A stretch of 64,000 bases of DNA from Streptomyces sp. NBC_01476. Its GTDB lineage: Bacteria > Actinomycetota > Actinomycetes > Streptomycetales > Streptomycetaceae. The first letter of the stretch is position 1. Every line of letters starts with the position of its first letter. The DNA is taken from NCBI RefSeq assembly GCF_036227265.1, contig NZ_CP109446.1, positions 8,077,001-8,141,000 of the forward strand. Reading direction: 5' to 3'. The notes below the pieces were generated by a model that was not told the DNA's origin, made no database searches, and saw only the letters and a program-made list of their open reading frames with translations. Below, piece by piece: positions 26,094 through 33,143 of this stretch. Both the position numbers and the translations under genes were made by a program.

Positions 26094-27056
26094 ATGGACG
26101 TCGGACTCCTCTTCGACCTGCGCAACCCCGAGCAGTGGCAGCGGCCGTGGGCCGACCACTACGCACGGACCCTGGAATTGTGCGAGGAGGCCGACCAGCG
26201 GGGAGCCGGCGGCCTGTGGTTCACCGAGCACCACCTCTTCGAGGACGGCTACCTGCCGCAGCCGCTGACCTTCGCGGCGGCCGTCGCCGCGCGCACCCGG
26301 CGGGCACGGATCGGGACCTCGGTGGTGCTCCCCGCCCTGCACAACCCCGCCGACCTCGCGGAACAGGCCGCACTCGTCGACCTCATCAGCGGCGGCCGGC
26401 TGGAACTGGGCCTCGGCGCCGGCTACCGGCTGCCCGAGTACCAGCTGTTCGGCGCGGACTTCACCCGCCGGTTCGCGGGCACCGAGCGGAACATCCGGGA
26501 GATCCTGCGCCTGTGGCAGGAGCGGGCCGTCACTCCGCTGCCGATCCAGGACCCGCCGCCGGTCTGGGGAGGTTTCTACGGCCCGCGCGGCGCGAAGATC
26601 GCCGGGCGGCTCGGCATCGGCCTGCTGCACATCTCGCGTCCCATCTTCGAGCACTACCAGCAGGGCCTCGTCGAAGGCGGCCACGACCCGCAGTCGGCCA
26701 GGGTCAGCGACCTGCTGCCCATCATCCTCGCCGAGGACCCCGAAGAGGCCTGGCACCGCGTGGCACCGCACCTCGCACACCAGGTGAACTCCTACCGGCA
26801 GGGATCGGTGGAAGGCACCGACCGGAGCACACCGCTGCTCACCGCCGAAGACCTCCGCGACCCCAACGCCCAGGACACCCGCGGCCTGCTGGACATCCTC
26901 ACCCCCGAGGACGCGGCCGTCCGGATCGAGGAACTGACCAAGGACCTGCCCGTCAAACACCTCATCTTCTGGGCGAGCATCGCCGGCATGCCGGACGACA
27001 TCGTCACCGAGAACATCCGGCTCGTCACCGAGGAACTGCCGCCGCTGCTCGGCTGA
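26094..27056 (+). CDS. LLM-class (luciferase-like) flavin-dependent oxidoreductase
   Basis: 320-residue TIM-barrel protein of the bacterial luciferase superfamily. Marks are the N-terminal WFTEHHLFEDGY, the segment ARIGTSVVLPALHNP and GGRLELGLGAGYR near residue 100. Such enzymes use reduced FMN or F420 for monooxygenation or hydride transfer. It follows the carboxyltransferase gene after 13 bases with an AAAGGA site, so it belongs to the same transcript. Luciferase-like enzymes are not part of the standard angucycline set, so it is probably a tailoring step here. Substrate unknown. Confidence 0.87.
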   Translation: MDVGLLFDLRNPEQWQRPWADHYARTLELCEEADQRGAGGLWFTEHHLFEDGYLPQPLTFAAAVAARTRRARIGTSVVLPALHNPADLAEQAALVDLISGGRLELGLGAGYRLPEYQLFGADFTRRFAGTERNIREILRLWQERAVTPLPIQDPPPVWGGFYGPRGAKIAGRLGIGLLHISRPIFEHYQQGLVEGGHDPQSARVSDLLPIILAEDPEEAWHRVAPHLAHQVNSYRQGSVEGTDRSTPLLTAEDLRDPNAQDTRGLLDILTPEDAAVRIEELTKDLPVKHLIFWASIAGMPDDIVTENIRLVTEELPPLLG

Positions 27057-27175
27057 GCCCGCGGCCGCGACCGGCACACCCCGGGCACCCGGCACTGGAC
27101 TGCGACGGCCCGGGCCCGGGCCCGGACATCGTGCGGGCACCCACGACACACCCACACCGACACAGGCGGCCAACC

Positions 27176-28453
27176 ATGACAGCCTCCTCCTGGTCCAACT
27201 CCTCCACCGCGCCGTCCGCCGCCCCGTCCGCCGCCCGGTCGGCCGGCGATGCCCCCGGGGCTGCGGAACCGGCGCGCTGGGACGCACGGCTCTGGGCCGT
27301 CCTGTTCATCCTCTCCGCCAACATGATCCTCGACGCGATCGAGGTCTCCCTGGTACTCGTCGCCCTGCCGACCATCGGCACGGCACTCGGACTGGATCTG
27401 TGGACCGTGCAGTGGCTGATGAGCGGCTTCGCGCTCGGCTTCGCCGCCCTGCTCGTCCTCGGGCCGCGGCTCAACGCCAGGCTGGGCCGCAAACGCGTCT
27501 ACCTCGTCGCGATGCTGCTCTTCGCCGCCGCCTCCGTGGCCGGCGGGCTCACCGACAGCGCAGGCGTGCTCATCGCCACCCGGGTGGTCAAGGGCCTCAG
27601 CGCGGCGCTCACCGCGCCCACCGGACTCGCCATCATCGGCACCACCTTCCGCAACGGGCCGCAGCAGCGCCGGGCGGTCTCCGTCTACTCCCTGTTCGGC
27701 GCGGCCGGCTTCACCGTGGGACTGCTGCTGTCCGGCGCACTGCTGGCGGAGAGCTGGCGGTGGACGTTCCTCTTCCCGGCGCCGGTGGCACTGGTCCTGC
27801 TCTTCTCCGGTATGCGGCTCATCCCGCCCGACCAGGGCCGCGCCCCGGCCCCGCGGATCGAGCCCGCGCTCCTGCGCAACGGGCCGCTGCTGCGCTCCGC
27901 CGTCGGCGCGGCCACACTCAACGGCACCTACCAGAGCCTGTTGCTGCTGCTGGTCTTCCACACGCAGCGCCAACTGGGCTGGTCGCCCTGGCAGTCGGCG
28001 CTCGCCCTGCTGCCGGCCTGCGTGCCGCTCGCGGTGACCGTGCCCTTCGCCGGAGCGATGACCGCACGCTGGGGCACCGGCCGGCTGATCGCCCTCGGCG
28101 CGGCCACACCGGTCCTCGGCTACGCCCTCTTCCTGGCGCGGCCGACCGGTTCGTACCTCACCGCGATGCTGCCGACGCTGCTCCTGGTCGGCGCGGGCTT
28201 CGTGCTCTCCTTCGCCGCCCTCAACATGCAAGCCACCGGGGCCCTGCCCGCCGCCGACCGGGCGGCGGCGGTTCCCCTCTACCAGACGGCCGTCCAGCTC
28301 GGCGCCGTGCTGATGCTCCCGGCCACCGCCTGGTTCCTCGGTTCCCACCACGGCTACCGCCCCGCACTGTCGTTCATCACAGCGGTCGGCGCGATCGGCC
28401 TGCTGGCCGCCCTGAGCGGACTCCGCATCTCTCACAGACAGGTCGCACCATGA
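27176..28453 (+). CDS. MFS drug exporter (DHA2-like)
   Basis: 425 residues with about 12-14 membrane helices after a 35-residue Ser/Ala-rich cytoplasmic leader. The first helix region LDAIEVSLVLVALPTIG is a variant of the DHA2 motif D. It probably exports the polyketide and gives self-resistance. The gene begins 119 bases after the LLM gene, and its stop overlaps the flavin reductase start (ATGA). A second exporter, with its own TetR repressor, lies at 33144. Confidence 0.88.
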   Translation: MTASSWSNSSTAPSAAPSAARSAGDAPGAAEPARWDARLWAVLFILSANMILDAIEVSLVLVALPTIGTALGLDLWTVQWLMSGFALGFAALLVLGPRLNARLGRKRVYLVAMLLFAAASVAGGLTDSAGVLIATRVVKGLSAALTAPTGLAIIGTTFRNGPQQRRAVSVYSLFGAAGFTVGLLLSGALLAESWRWTFLFPAPVALVLLFSGMRLIPPDQGRAPAPRIEPALLRNGPLLRSAVGAATLNGTYQSLLLLLVFHTQRQLGWSPWQSALALLPACVPLAVTVPFAGAMTARWGTGRLIALGAATPVLGYALFLARPTGSYLTAMLPTLLLVGAGFVLSFAALNMQATGALPAADRAAAVPLYQTAVQLGAVLMLPATAWFLGSHHGYRPALSFITAVGAIGLLAALSGLRISHRQVAP

Positions 28454-29043
28454 CGGATGACCAGCTCTCACTCGCCATCATCACCGCCAGCGTCAGGGAG
28501 GGCCGGCTCGGTCCCGCCGTCGCCGACTGGTTCCTGGCCCAGGTCAAGGAGCGCCCCGAGTTCGCCGTGCGGGAGGTCGACCTGATCGACCACCCGCTGC
28601 CGCTCGTCCTGCCGGGACCGGGCAGGGAACTGCCCCTCGAAGCGGCCCGGGTACGGGAATCGCTGCGTTCGGTCCTCGTGGCCGCGGACGCCTTCGTCGT
28701 GGTCACGCCCGAGTACAACCACAGCTTCCCGGCGGCCCTGAAGAACACCGTCGACTGGTTCTACCAGGAGTGGACGGCCAAGCCGGTCGGGTTCGTCTCC
28801 TACGGCGGCCTCAGCGGCGGCATACGTGCCGTGGAGCAGCTGCGGCAGGTCTTCGCCGAGGTGCACACGCTGACCGTCCGGGAGAACGTCGCCCTGCCCA
28901 ACGCCGGCAACCGGTTCGACGCGCAGGGCCGGCTGACGGACGCGGAGCCGAGCGTGCTGTCGGCCGGCCTGCTCCTCGACCAGCTCGACTGGTGGGGCCG
29001 TGCCCTGCGCACGGCCCGCGGCGAGCGCCCGTACCCGCGCTGA
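28450..29043 (+). CDS. NAD(P)H-dependent FMN reductase
   Basis: 197 residues, flavodoxin-like fold of the FMN_red family. N-terminal phosphate loop region IITASVREGRLGPAV and the family motif TPEYNHSFPAALKNTVDWF near residue 85-103. It reduces free FMN or FAD with NAD(P)H. It probably feeds reduced flavin to the group D monooxygenase (30140) and possibly to the LLM enzyme, which lack their own reductase. Its ATG overlaps the exporter stop by four bases. Confidence 0.9.
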   Translation: MTDDQLSLAIITASVREGRLGPAVADWFLAQVKERPEFAVREVDLIDHPLPLVLPGPGRELPLEAARVRESLRSVLVAADAFVVVTPEYNHSFPAALKNTVDWFYQEWTAKPVGFVSYGGLSGGIRAVEQLRQVFAEVHTLTVRENVALPNAGNRFDAQGRLTDAEPSVLSAGLLLDQLDWWGRALRTARGERPYPR

Positions 29044-29076
29044 CACCTCTGACACCACCCGGAAAGGGGGGCGGCA

Positions 29077-29721
29077 ATGCCCCAGCAGATCTCATCCGCG
29101 CCGCCGGACATCCGACGAGCCGACAGCGCGGCCGTGCACGTCGCCCAGTGGTACGTCTCCGACCGCGCGGCCGGCGTCGAAGCCCTGGACGAAGCCGTCC
29201 AGCAGTGGCGCGCCACCGCCTGGCCGGCCGGGATCCTCTCCTTCAGCGCCTACCTCAGCACCGAGCACGACACCGTCCTCACCTACGTCCAGACGGCCGG
29301 CGGCGGGGTGCACCGCGCCTTCACCGCGGGTCTGAAGGGTCTGGCCGGCGCCGAGACCGTCGAGTACACCCTGCACCGGGCCATCGTGCTGGACGCCGCA
29401 GCGCCGGCGCCGGCCAGTTTCGTCGTCGCGAGCTTCGACGTCGACGGGCCCGGCCCGCAGGAGAGCATCGTCGCCTCGATCGCCGGCGCCCTCGAACACG
29501 CCCCGGCCGGGCAGCACCCCGGCATGATCTCGGCCAACTTCCACCTCAGCACCGACGGCACCCGCGTGCTCAACTACGCCGAGTGGACCAGCGACGAGGC
29601 ACACATCGCCTTCCTCGACGGCGCCACACGCGTGGCGACGCTGCGCGCCACCCACGCCACACCCGGGGTGCGCCCGATCGGCTTCAAGCGCTACCACCTC
29701 CTCCACAGCCTCACCGCATGA
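29077..29721 (+). CDS. didomain ABM (antibiotic biosynthesis monooxygenase-like) protein
   Basis: 214 residues made of two ferredoxin-like ABM halves. The first (about 15-110) contains ILSFSAYLSTEHDTVLTYVQ; the second (about 120-212) contains MISANFHLSTDGTRVLNYAEW. The shared pattern of a strand, D/E, then L.Y..W marks the ABM family. Members include anthrone oxygenases (ActVA-ORF6) and the ring B-opening oxygenases of atypical angucyclines (JadG, GilOII, AlpJ), which also have two such domains. Which chemistry applies here cannot be read. A similar didomain protein lies at 35628-36287. An AAAGGGG site precedes the start. Confidence 0.8.
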   Translation: MPQQISSAPPDIRRADSAAVHVAQWYVSDRAAGVEALDEAVQQWRATAWPAGILSFSAYLSTEHDTVLTYVQTAGGGVHRAFTAGLKGLAGAETVEYTLHRAIVLDAAAPAPASFVVASFDVDGPGPQESIVASIAGALEHAPAGQHPGMISANFHLSTDGTRVLNYAEWTSDEAHIAFLDGATRVATLRATHATPGVRPIGFKRYHLLHSLTA

Positions 29722-30139
29722 GAAACCGCCCGGCGCCGCTTCTGGTCGCTCCGCACCGCCCGGCGAATTCCGCCCGTCCGGCGTCCACCGAAAACTCCCG
29801 GCCGCCGGCGGCCGGGAATGCGCCATGGGTTTCCATGACGCCGCGTCAATTTCCCCTGAAGGCAGTCCATGGATTCTCCGGTTTCCCTGCCGCTCGACAG
29901 CCGGACATGCAAGGATCGAGCCGTCGGCCGAGCGACGGCGTAAATACCGCTTGTCCCCATCCCGTCGGTCCGGCCGCGGACGCCATAACCCGGAGACCGT
30001 CCGTCTCCGGCCGCGCCGTATCGCCGGGACACCCCTATCCGTGCACATTCCCGCCAGCCATGTCCTTGCGCCGATCGTCCGGAACACCGCGGCCGAATCG
30101 CGGGCGCATCAGTGTCACACAGACCGGGAGGAAGCAATA
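29722..30139 (+). promoter_or_regulatory. intergenic region with leader of the acyl-CoA-dehydrogenase-like monooxygenase
   Basis: A gap of 418 bases without a supported gene; the open frame that continues upstream of 30140 lacks a start signal and has no family character. It holds a hairpin at 29796-29817 and the TTCCCCTGA word at 29851-29859 that recurs at two other cluster promoters. The monooxygenase promoter is presumably between 29820 and 30100, but no clear -35/-10 pair stands out. Confidence 0.4.
29796..29817 (+). terminator. hairpin after the didomain ABM gene
   Basis: A perfect 22-base palindrome (TCCCGGCC, GCCGGC, GGCCGGGA) that can fold as an 8-base stem with a 6-base loop, 75 bases past the stop codon. 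It probably ends the long PKS transcript. Confidence 0.45.
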
Positions 30140-31318
30140 ATGCCCACCACCGTACCGACCCGGGACGATCTCATCGAGACCGCCGGGAAACTGGTGCCCC
30201 TGCTGCGCTCCCGGGCGCTGTGGATCGACGAGAACCGCCGGCTCCCCTCCGACGTCATCGAGGCGATCGAGGCATCCGGGCTGCTCAAGATGCAGGTGCC
30301 CGCCCAGTACGGCGGGTACGAGTCGGACGCGCGCACGTTCATCGACGTGCTGGCCGAGATCGCCAAGGGCAACAGCTCGGTCGCCTTCTGCATGTCCATC
30401 TACGCATCGCTGACCTGGATGGTCGGCCTGTGGCCGGACGAGGCCCTCGACGAGGTCTTCGCGCAGCCCAACGTCCGGGTGACCGGCACGACCGCCGCGT
30501 CGGGCAAGGCGACCCGTGTCGAGGGCGGTTACCTGCTCAACGGGAGCTGGGGGTTCAACAGCGGCGTGCTGCACAGCCACTGGAAGATCACCGCCGCGAT
30601 GCCCGAGGGGCCCGCCGGGGAGACCCTGCCGATCTTCAGCCTGGTTCCGATCTCCGATCTGGAGATCGTCGACGACTGGAACACCATCGGTCTGCAGGGC
30701 TCGGGCAGTGTGACCACCGTGGCCAAGGACGTCTTCGTGCCGGACCGGCGGGTGATCACCGGCGCGGAGTTCTACCAGAACGTCTCGAAGTCCCAGATCA
30801 ACGCGCCCAAGGCCAGCTACCGGGTGCCGATGCTGGTCACCGCCACGGCGATGCAGACCGGCCAGCTCGTCGGCGCCGGCAAGTACGCCCTGGCCAGCTT
30901 CCTCGAACGGCTTCCCGGCCGGCCGCTGACGTACACGAACTACCCCAGTCAGCGGGAGGCACCCATCACCCATCTGCAGGTCGGCGAGGCCGCGCTGCTG
31001 ATCGAGGACGCCGAGGGGCGGGCCCACCGGTTCGCCGACCTACTGGCCGAGAAGATCCGGCGGGACGAGCCGTGGTCCCAGGAGGACCGGGTCTTCTCCC
31101 GGGTGCAGATCGGCTGGATCGCCCAGCAGATCAAGCAGGCCGTCGAGATCCTGGCCGCGGCCAGCGGCGGCTCCTCGATCTTCCGGGACGTGCCGATCAC
31201 CCGTATCCAGCGGGATGTCCACGCGACGTCGCTGCACTCGCTGATCACGCCGGGCACCAACATCGAGCTCTACGGCAGGTCGCTGTCCGGCCTGGAACCC
31301 AACACGGTCTACCTGTGA
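30140..31318 (+). CDS. group D flavin monooxygenase with acyl-CoA dehydrogenase fold (ActVA-ORF5-like)
   Basis: 392 residues. The N-terminal helical part (RLPSDVIEAIEASGLLKMQVPAQYGGYES split over residues 37-66) and the central barrel (TGTTAASGKATRVEGGY, WGFNSGV) match HpaB/ActVA-ORF5/KijD3-type two-component hydroxylases, which use free reduced flavin and oxygen rather than acyl-CoA. The flavin reductase at 28450 is the obvious partner. It probably hydroxylates a ring of the polyketide. The start ATG at 30140 follows a strong GGGAGGAAG site; the frame is open for 105 codons upstream, but without start signals. A long terminator follows directly. Confidence 0.87.
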   Translation: MPTTVPTRDDLIETAGKLVPLLRSRALWIDENRRLPSDVIEAIEASGLLKMQVPAQYGGYESDARTFIDVLAEIAKGNSSVAFCMSIYASLTWMVGLWPDEALDEVFAQPNVRVTGTTAASGKATRVEGGYLLNGSWGFNSGVLHSHWKITAAMPEGPAGETLPIFSLVPISDLEIVDDWNTIGLQGSGSVTTVAKDVFVPDRRVITGAEFYQNVSKSQINAPKASYRVPMLVTATAMQTGQLVGAGKYALASFLERLPGRPLTYTNYPSQREAPITHLQVGEAALLIEDAEGRAHRFADLLAEKIRRDEPWSQEDRVFSRVQIGWIAQQIKQAVEILAAASGGSSIFRDVPITRIQRDVHATSLHSLITPGTNIELYGRSLSGLEPNTVYL

Positions 31319-31325
31319 TCCGCCG

Positions 31326-31373
31326 GCGCCTGTGAGCGGGCGGCACCGCACGGTGCCGCCCGCTCACAGGCGC
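31326..31373. terminator. strong bidirectional terminator
   Basis: A perfect 23-base-pair stem with a 2-base loop, arms 31326-31348 and 31351-31373 (starting GCGCCTGTGAGCGGGCGGC). It starts eight bases after the monooxygenase stop and lies between convergent genes, so it probably ends transcription from both sides. Confidence 0.85.
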
Positions 31374-31388
31374 CCGTCCGGTGCCCTT

Positions 31389-31440
31389 CGCGGGGTCGGC
31401 TTCCGGGTCAGCCGAAGCCCACCCGGAAGCCGACCCCGCG
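31389..31440 (-). terminator. second long hairpin covering the response regulator stop codon
   Basis: A perfect 20-base-pair stem, arms 31389-31408 and 31421-31440, with a 12-base loop. The stop codon of the minus-strand response regulator (31408-31410) is inside it, so the last codons of the gene form one arm. It may slow ribosomes or stabilise the mRNA end. Confidence 0.7.
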
Positions 31441-32091
31441 GACGGTGACGATCCAGCTGCTGCGCCCCAGCTTGTTGCGCAGGGAGCTGACATGGGTGTC
31501 GACGGTGCGGCTCGCCTGCGCGCCCAGGGCCTGCACCACCGGGATCTCCCAGATCTCGGCCATCAGCCGCTGCCGGGTGACGACCATCTCGGGGTGCCGG
31601 GCCAGGTAGTACAGAAGGTCGAACTCCTTGCGGGTCAGCTCCACCGGCTTCTCGTGCAGCTGCACCTCGCGGGAGGCCGCGTCGATCCGCAGGGCCCCGA
31701 TCGAGACCGTCGTCTTCGGGGCGGGCGCCGGCCGGCGCGGCTCCAGCCGGCGCATCACGGCCTCCATCCGGGCTGCCAACTCGCGTATCTCATAGGGTTT
31801 GTCGAGGCAGTCGTCGGCGCCCGCACGCAGCCCGAGGACCCGGTCCAGTTCGGTGCCGCCGCCGGTGAACGCGATCAGCGGCCGGCCGCCCGTTTCCCGG
31901 AGAGTGCGGCAGACCACCAGGCCGTCGATGTCCGGCAGGTCCAGGTCGAGCAGGACGAAGTCCGCCTGCTGGTGATTCTCCAGCGCGGCCGTCCCGGAAT
32001 TGACGGTTGTGACGTCGTGGCCGTACCGCTCCAGATTGCGGGCCAGCGTTATCGCTTCGTGCTTCTGAGCCTCCACCACGAGTATGCGCAC
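31408..32091 (-). CDS. atypical OmpR-family response regulator, second copy (JadR1-like)
   Basis: 227 residues, paralogous to the regulator at 14853-15539: receiver domain plus OmpR winged helix (TRKEFDLLYYLARHPE, RTVDTHVSSLRNKLG). Asp49 (VLLDLDLPDIDG), Thr (AFTGGGT) and Lys (LDKPYE) remain, but the acidic pair is E7-A8 (LVVEAQ), so Mg-dependent phosphorylation is doubtful. There is no partner kinase. The GTG start at 32091 follows a GGGAG site and begins exactly at beta-1. It lies inside the right half of the cluster, convergent with the group D oxygenase. Confidence 0.87.
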   Translation of the reverse strand: MRILVVEAQKHEAITLARNLERYGHDVTTVNSGTAALENHQQADFVLLDLDLPDIDGLVVCRTLRETGGRPLIAFTGGGTELDRVLGLRAGADDCLDKPYEIRELAARMEAVMRRLEPRRPAPAPKTTVSIGALRIDAASREVQLHEKPVELTRKEFDLLYYLARHPEMVVTRQRLMAEIWEIPVVQALGAQASRTVDTHVSSLRNKLGRSSWIVTVRGVGFRVGFG

Positions 32092-32307
32092 GATGTCTCC
32101 CTTGGAGTTTCACGGGCCGAAGGTGGATTCACAGCCGCAAGCTCCATTGCCTGCTTCCCTGTTAACTGGACACTGCCATCCTGTGCTGATCCGCGGTGCG
32201 GATTCTCACATCGTGTCGTCGATTCGAGCCAGGGTGTTCATACGCGTTCATACAGGCTTCGCAGTCCGGCGCCGGACATTTCTGATGCGCCGGGAAAAGA
32301 TCCGGAG

Positions 32308-33006
32308 TCAGCCCGCAGCCGCAGCCGCGGTGGTGCTCAGGTGGTCGGCCCGGAATGCCCGCAGGAAAGTACCCACCGCGGCGTCCGCCACCGTGTGCAG
32401 TTCGGTCTCCGGGACCGGACGGGTGCCGAGTTGCGACCGCGCCTCCATGGGGCCGGTGAGCAGGGCGAGGAACTGCTCCGCGGCCTCGACGGGATCGCAC
32501 GCGCGCAGCATGCCGGCGAGCGAGAGCCGTGCCATCCGGTCGGCGAGAGCCTGCCTGAGCCGGTCGGCGCCACGCCCCCAGACCGCCTCCAGCAGTCCGG
32601 GGAAGCGGGTGATCTCCGCGTAGAGCAGCCGGCGCAGCGCCCAGGAGCGGGGGTCGCAACACTGCAGCAGCAGGCGGTACCCCACGTCCTGCAGGCCGGA
32701 CCTGAGCGGATCGGTGCCCTCGCCGCCGTCGACCGTCAGGCGCTCCGCCACGGCCAGGTTCTCGGCCATCACCGCGTTCCCGGTGGCCTCCATCGCGGCG
32801 TGGAAGAGGCTCTCCTTGTCGCCGAGATGGTTGTAGACGGTGTGCTTGGCGACCCCCGCCACCTCGGCGATCTCCTCCATGCACGCCCGCGCGTAGCCCC
32901 GGTTCGCGAACACGGTGAACGCCGCGTCCAGGATCGCCTGTCGCTTGTCGATGCGCCCTCGTGAGGCCGCCCGGTTGCCAGATGCCGATGCCGCAGTTCC
33001 GCCCAC
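32308..33006 (-). CDS. TetR-family repressor
   Basis: 232 residues. The N-terminal helix-turn-helix is at about 22-68 (RQAILDAAFTVFANRGY, VAGVAKHTVYNHLGDKESLF). The rest is a helical ligand-binding domain with an Ala-rich tail. It is divergent from the exporter gene at 33144, and an inverted repeat overlaps the exporter promoter, so it most likely represses the exporter and its own gene until the polyketide or a precursor binds (compare JadR2-type repressors). The start is GTG at 33006; an ATG nearby is out of frame. Confidence 0.9.
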   Translation of the reverse strand: MGGTAASASGNRAASRGRIDKRQAILDAAFTVFANRGYARACMEEIAEVAGVAKHTVYNHLGDKESLFHAAMEATGNAVMAENLAVAERLTVDGGEGTDPLRSGLQDVGYRLLLQCCDPRSWALRRLLYAEITRFPGLLEAVWGRGADRLRQALADRMARLSLAGMLRACDPVEAAEQFLALLTGPMEARSQLGTRPVPETELHTVADAAVGTFLRAFRADHLSTTAAAAAG

Positions 33007-33040
33007 CCCATGAGCATACCCGCGACGGGCGTCGGTTTGT

Positions 33041-33112
33041 ACTCGTCAGTGCAGTTTATTGACCACGCCGTTGCCATCAACCCGAGCGGTGCCCTAATCT
33101 GCACTGCCGAGT
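33041..33112 (+). promoter_or_regulatory. TetR operators and exporter promoter
   Basis: Inverted copies ACTCGTCAGTGCAG (33041-33054) and CTGCACTGCCGAGT (33099-33112) match in 13 of 14 positions. A promoter TTGCCA (33071-33076), 18-base spacer and TAATCT (33095-33100) drives the exporter; the second operator arm covers the -10 and start region. This is a classical layout for a TetR/exporter pair. Confidence 0.7.
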
Positions 33113-33143
33113 GCAACTTCCCCTGATGCCACTGGAGAGACTC

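Noticed and set aside
33111..33143. Upstream GTG start for the DHA2 exporter
   Set aside because: It coincides with the predicted transcription start and lacks a ribosome binding site; the ATG at 33144 has GGAGAG in the correct place.
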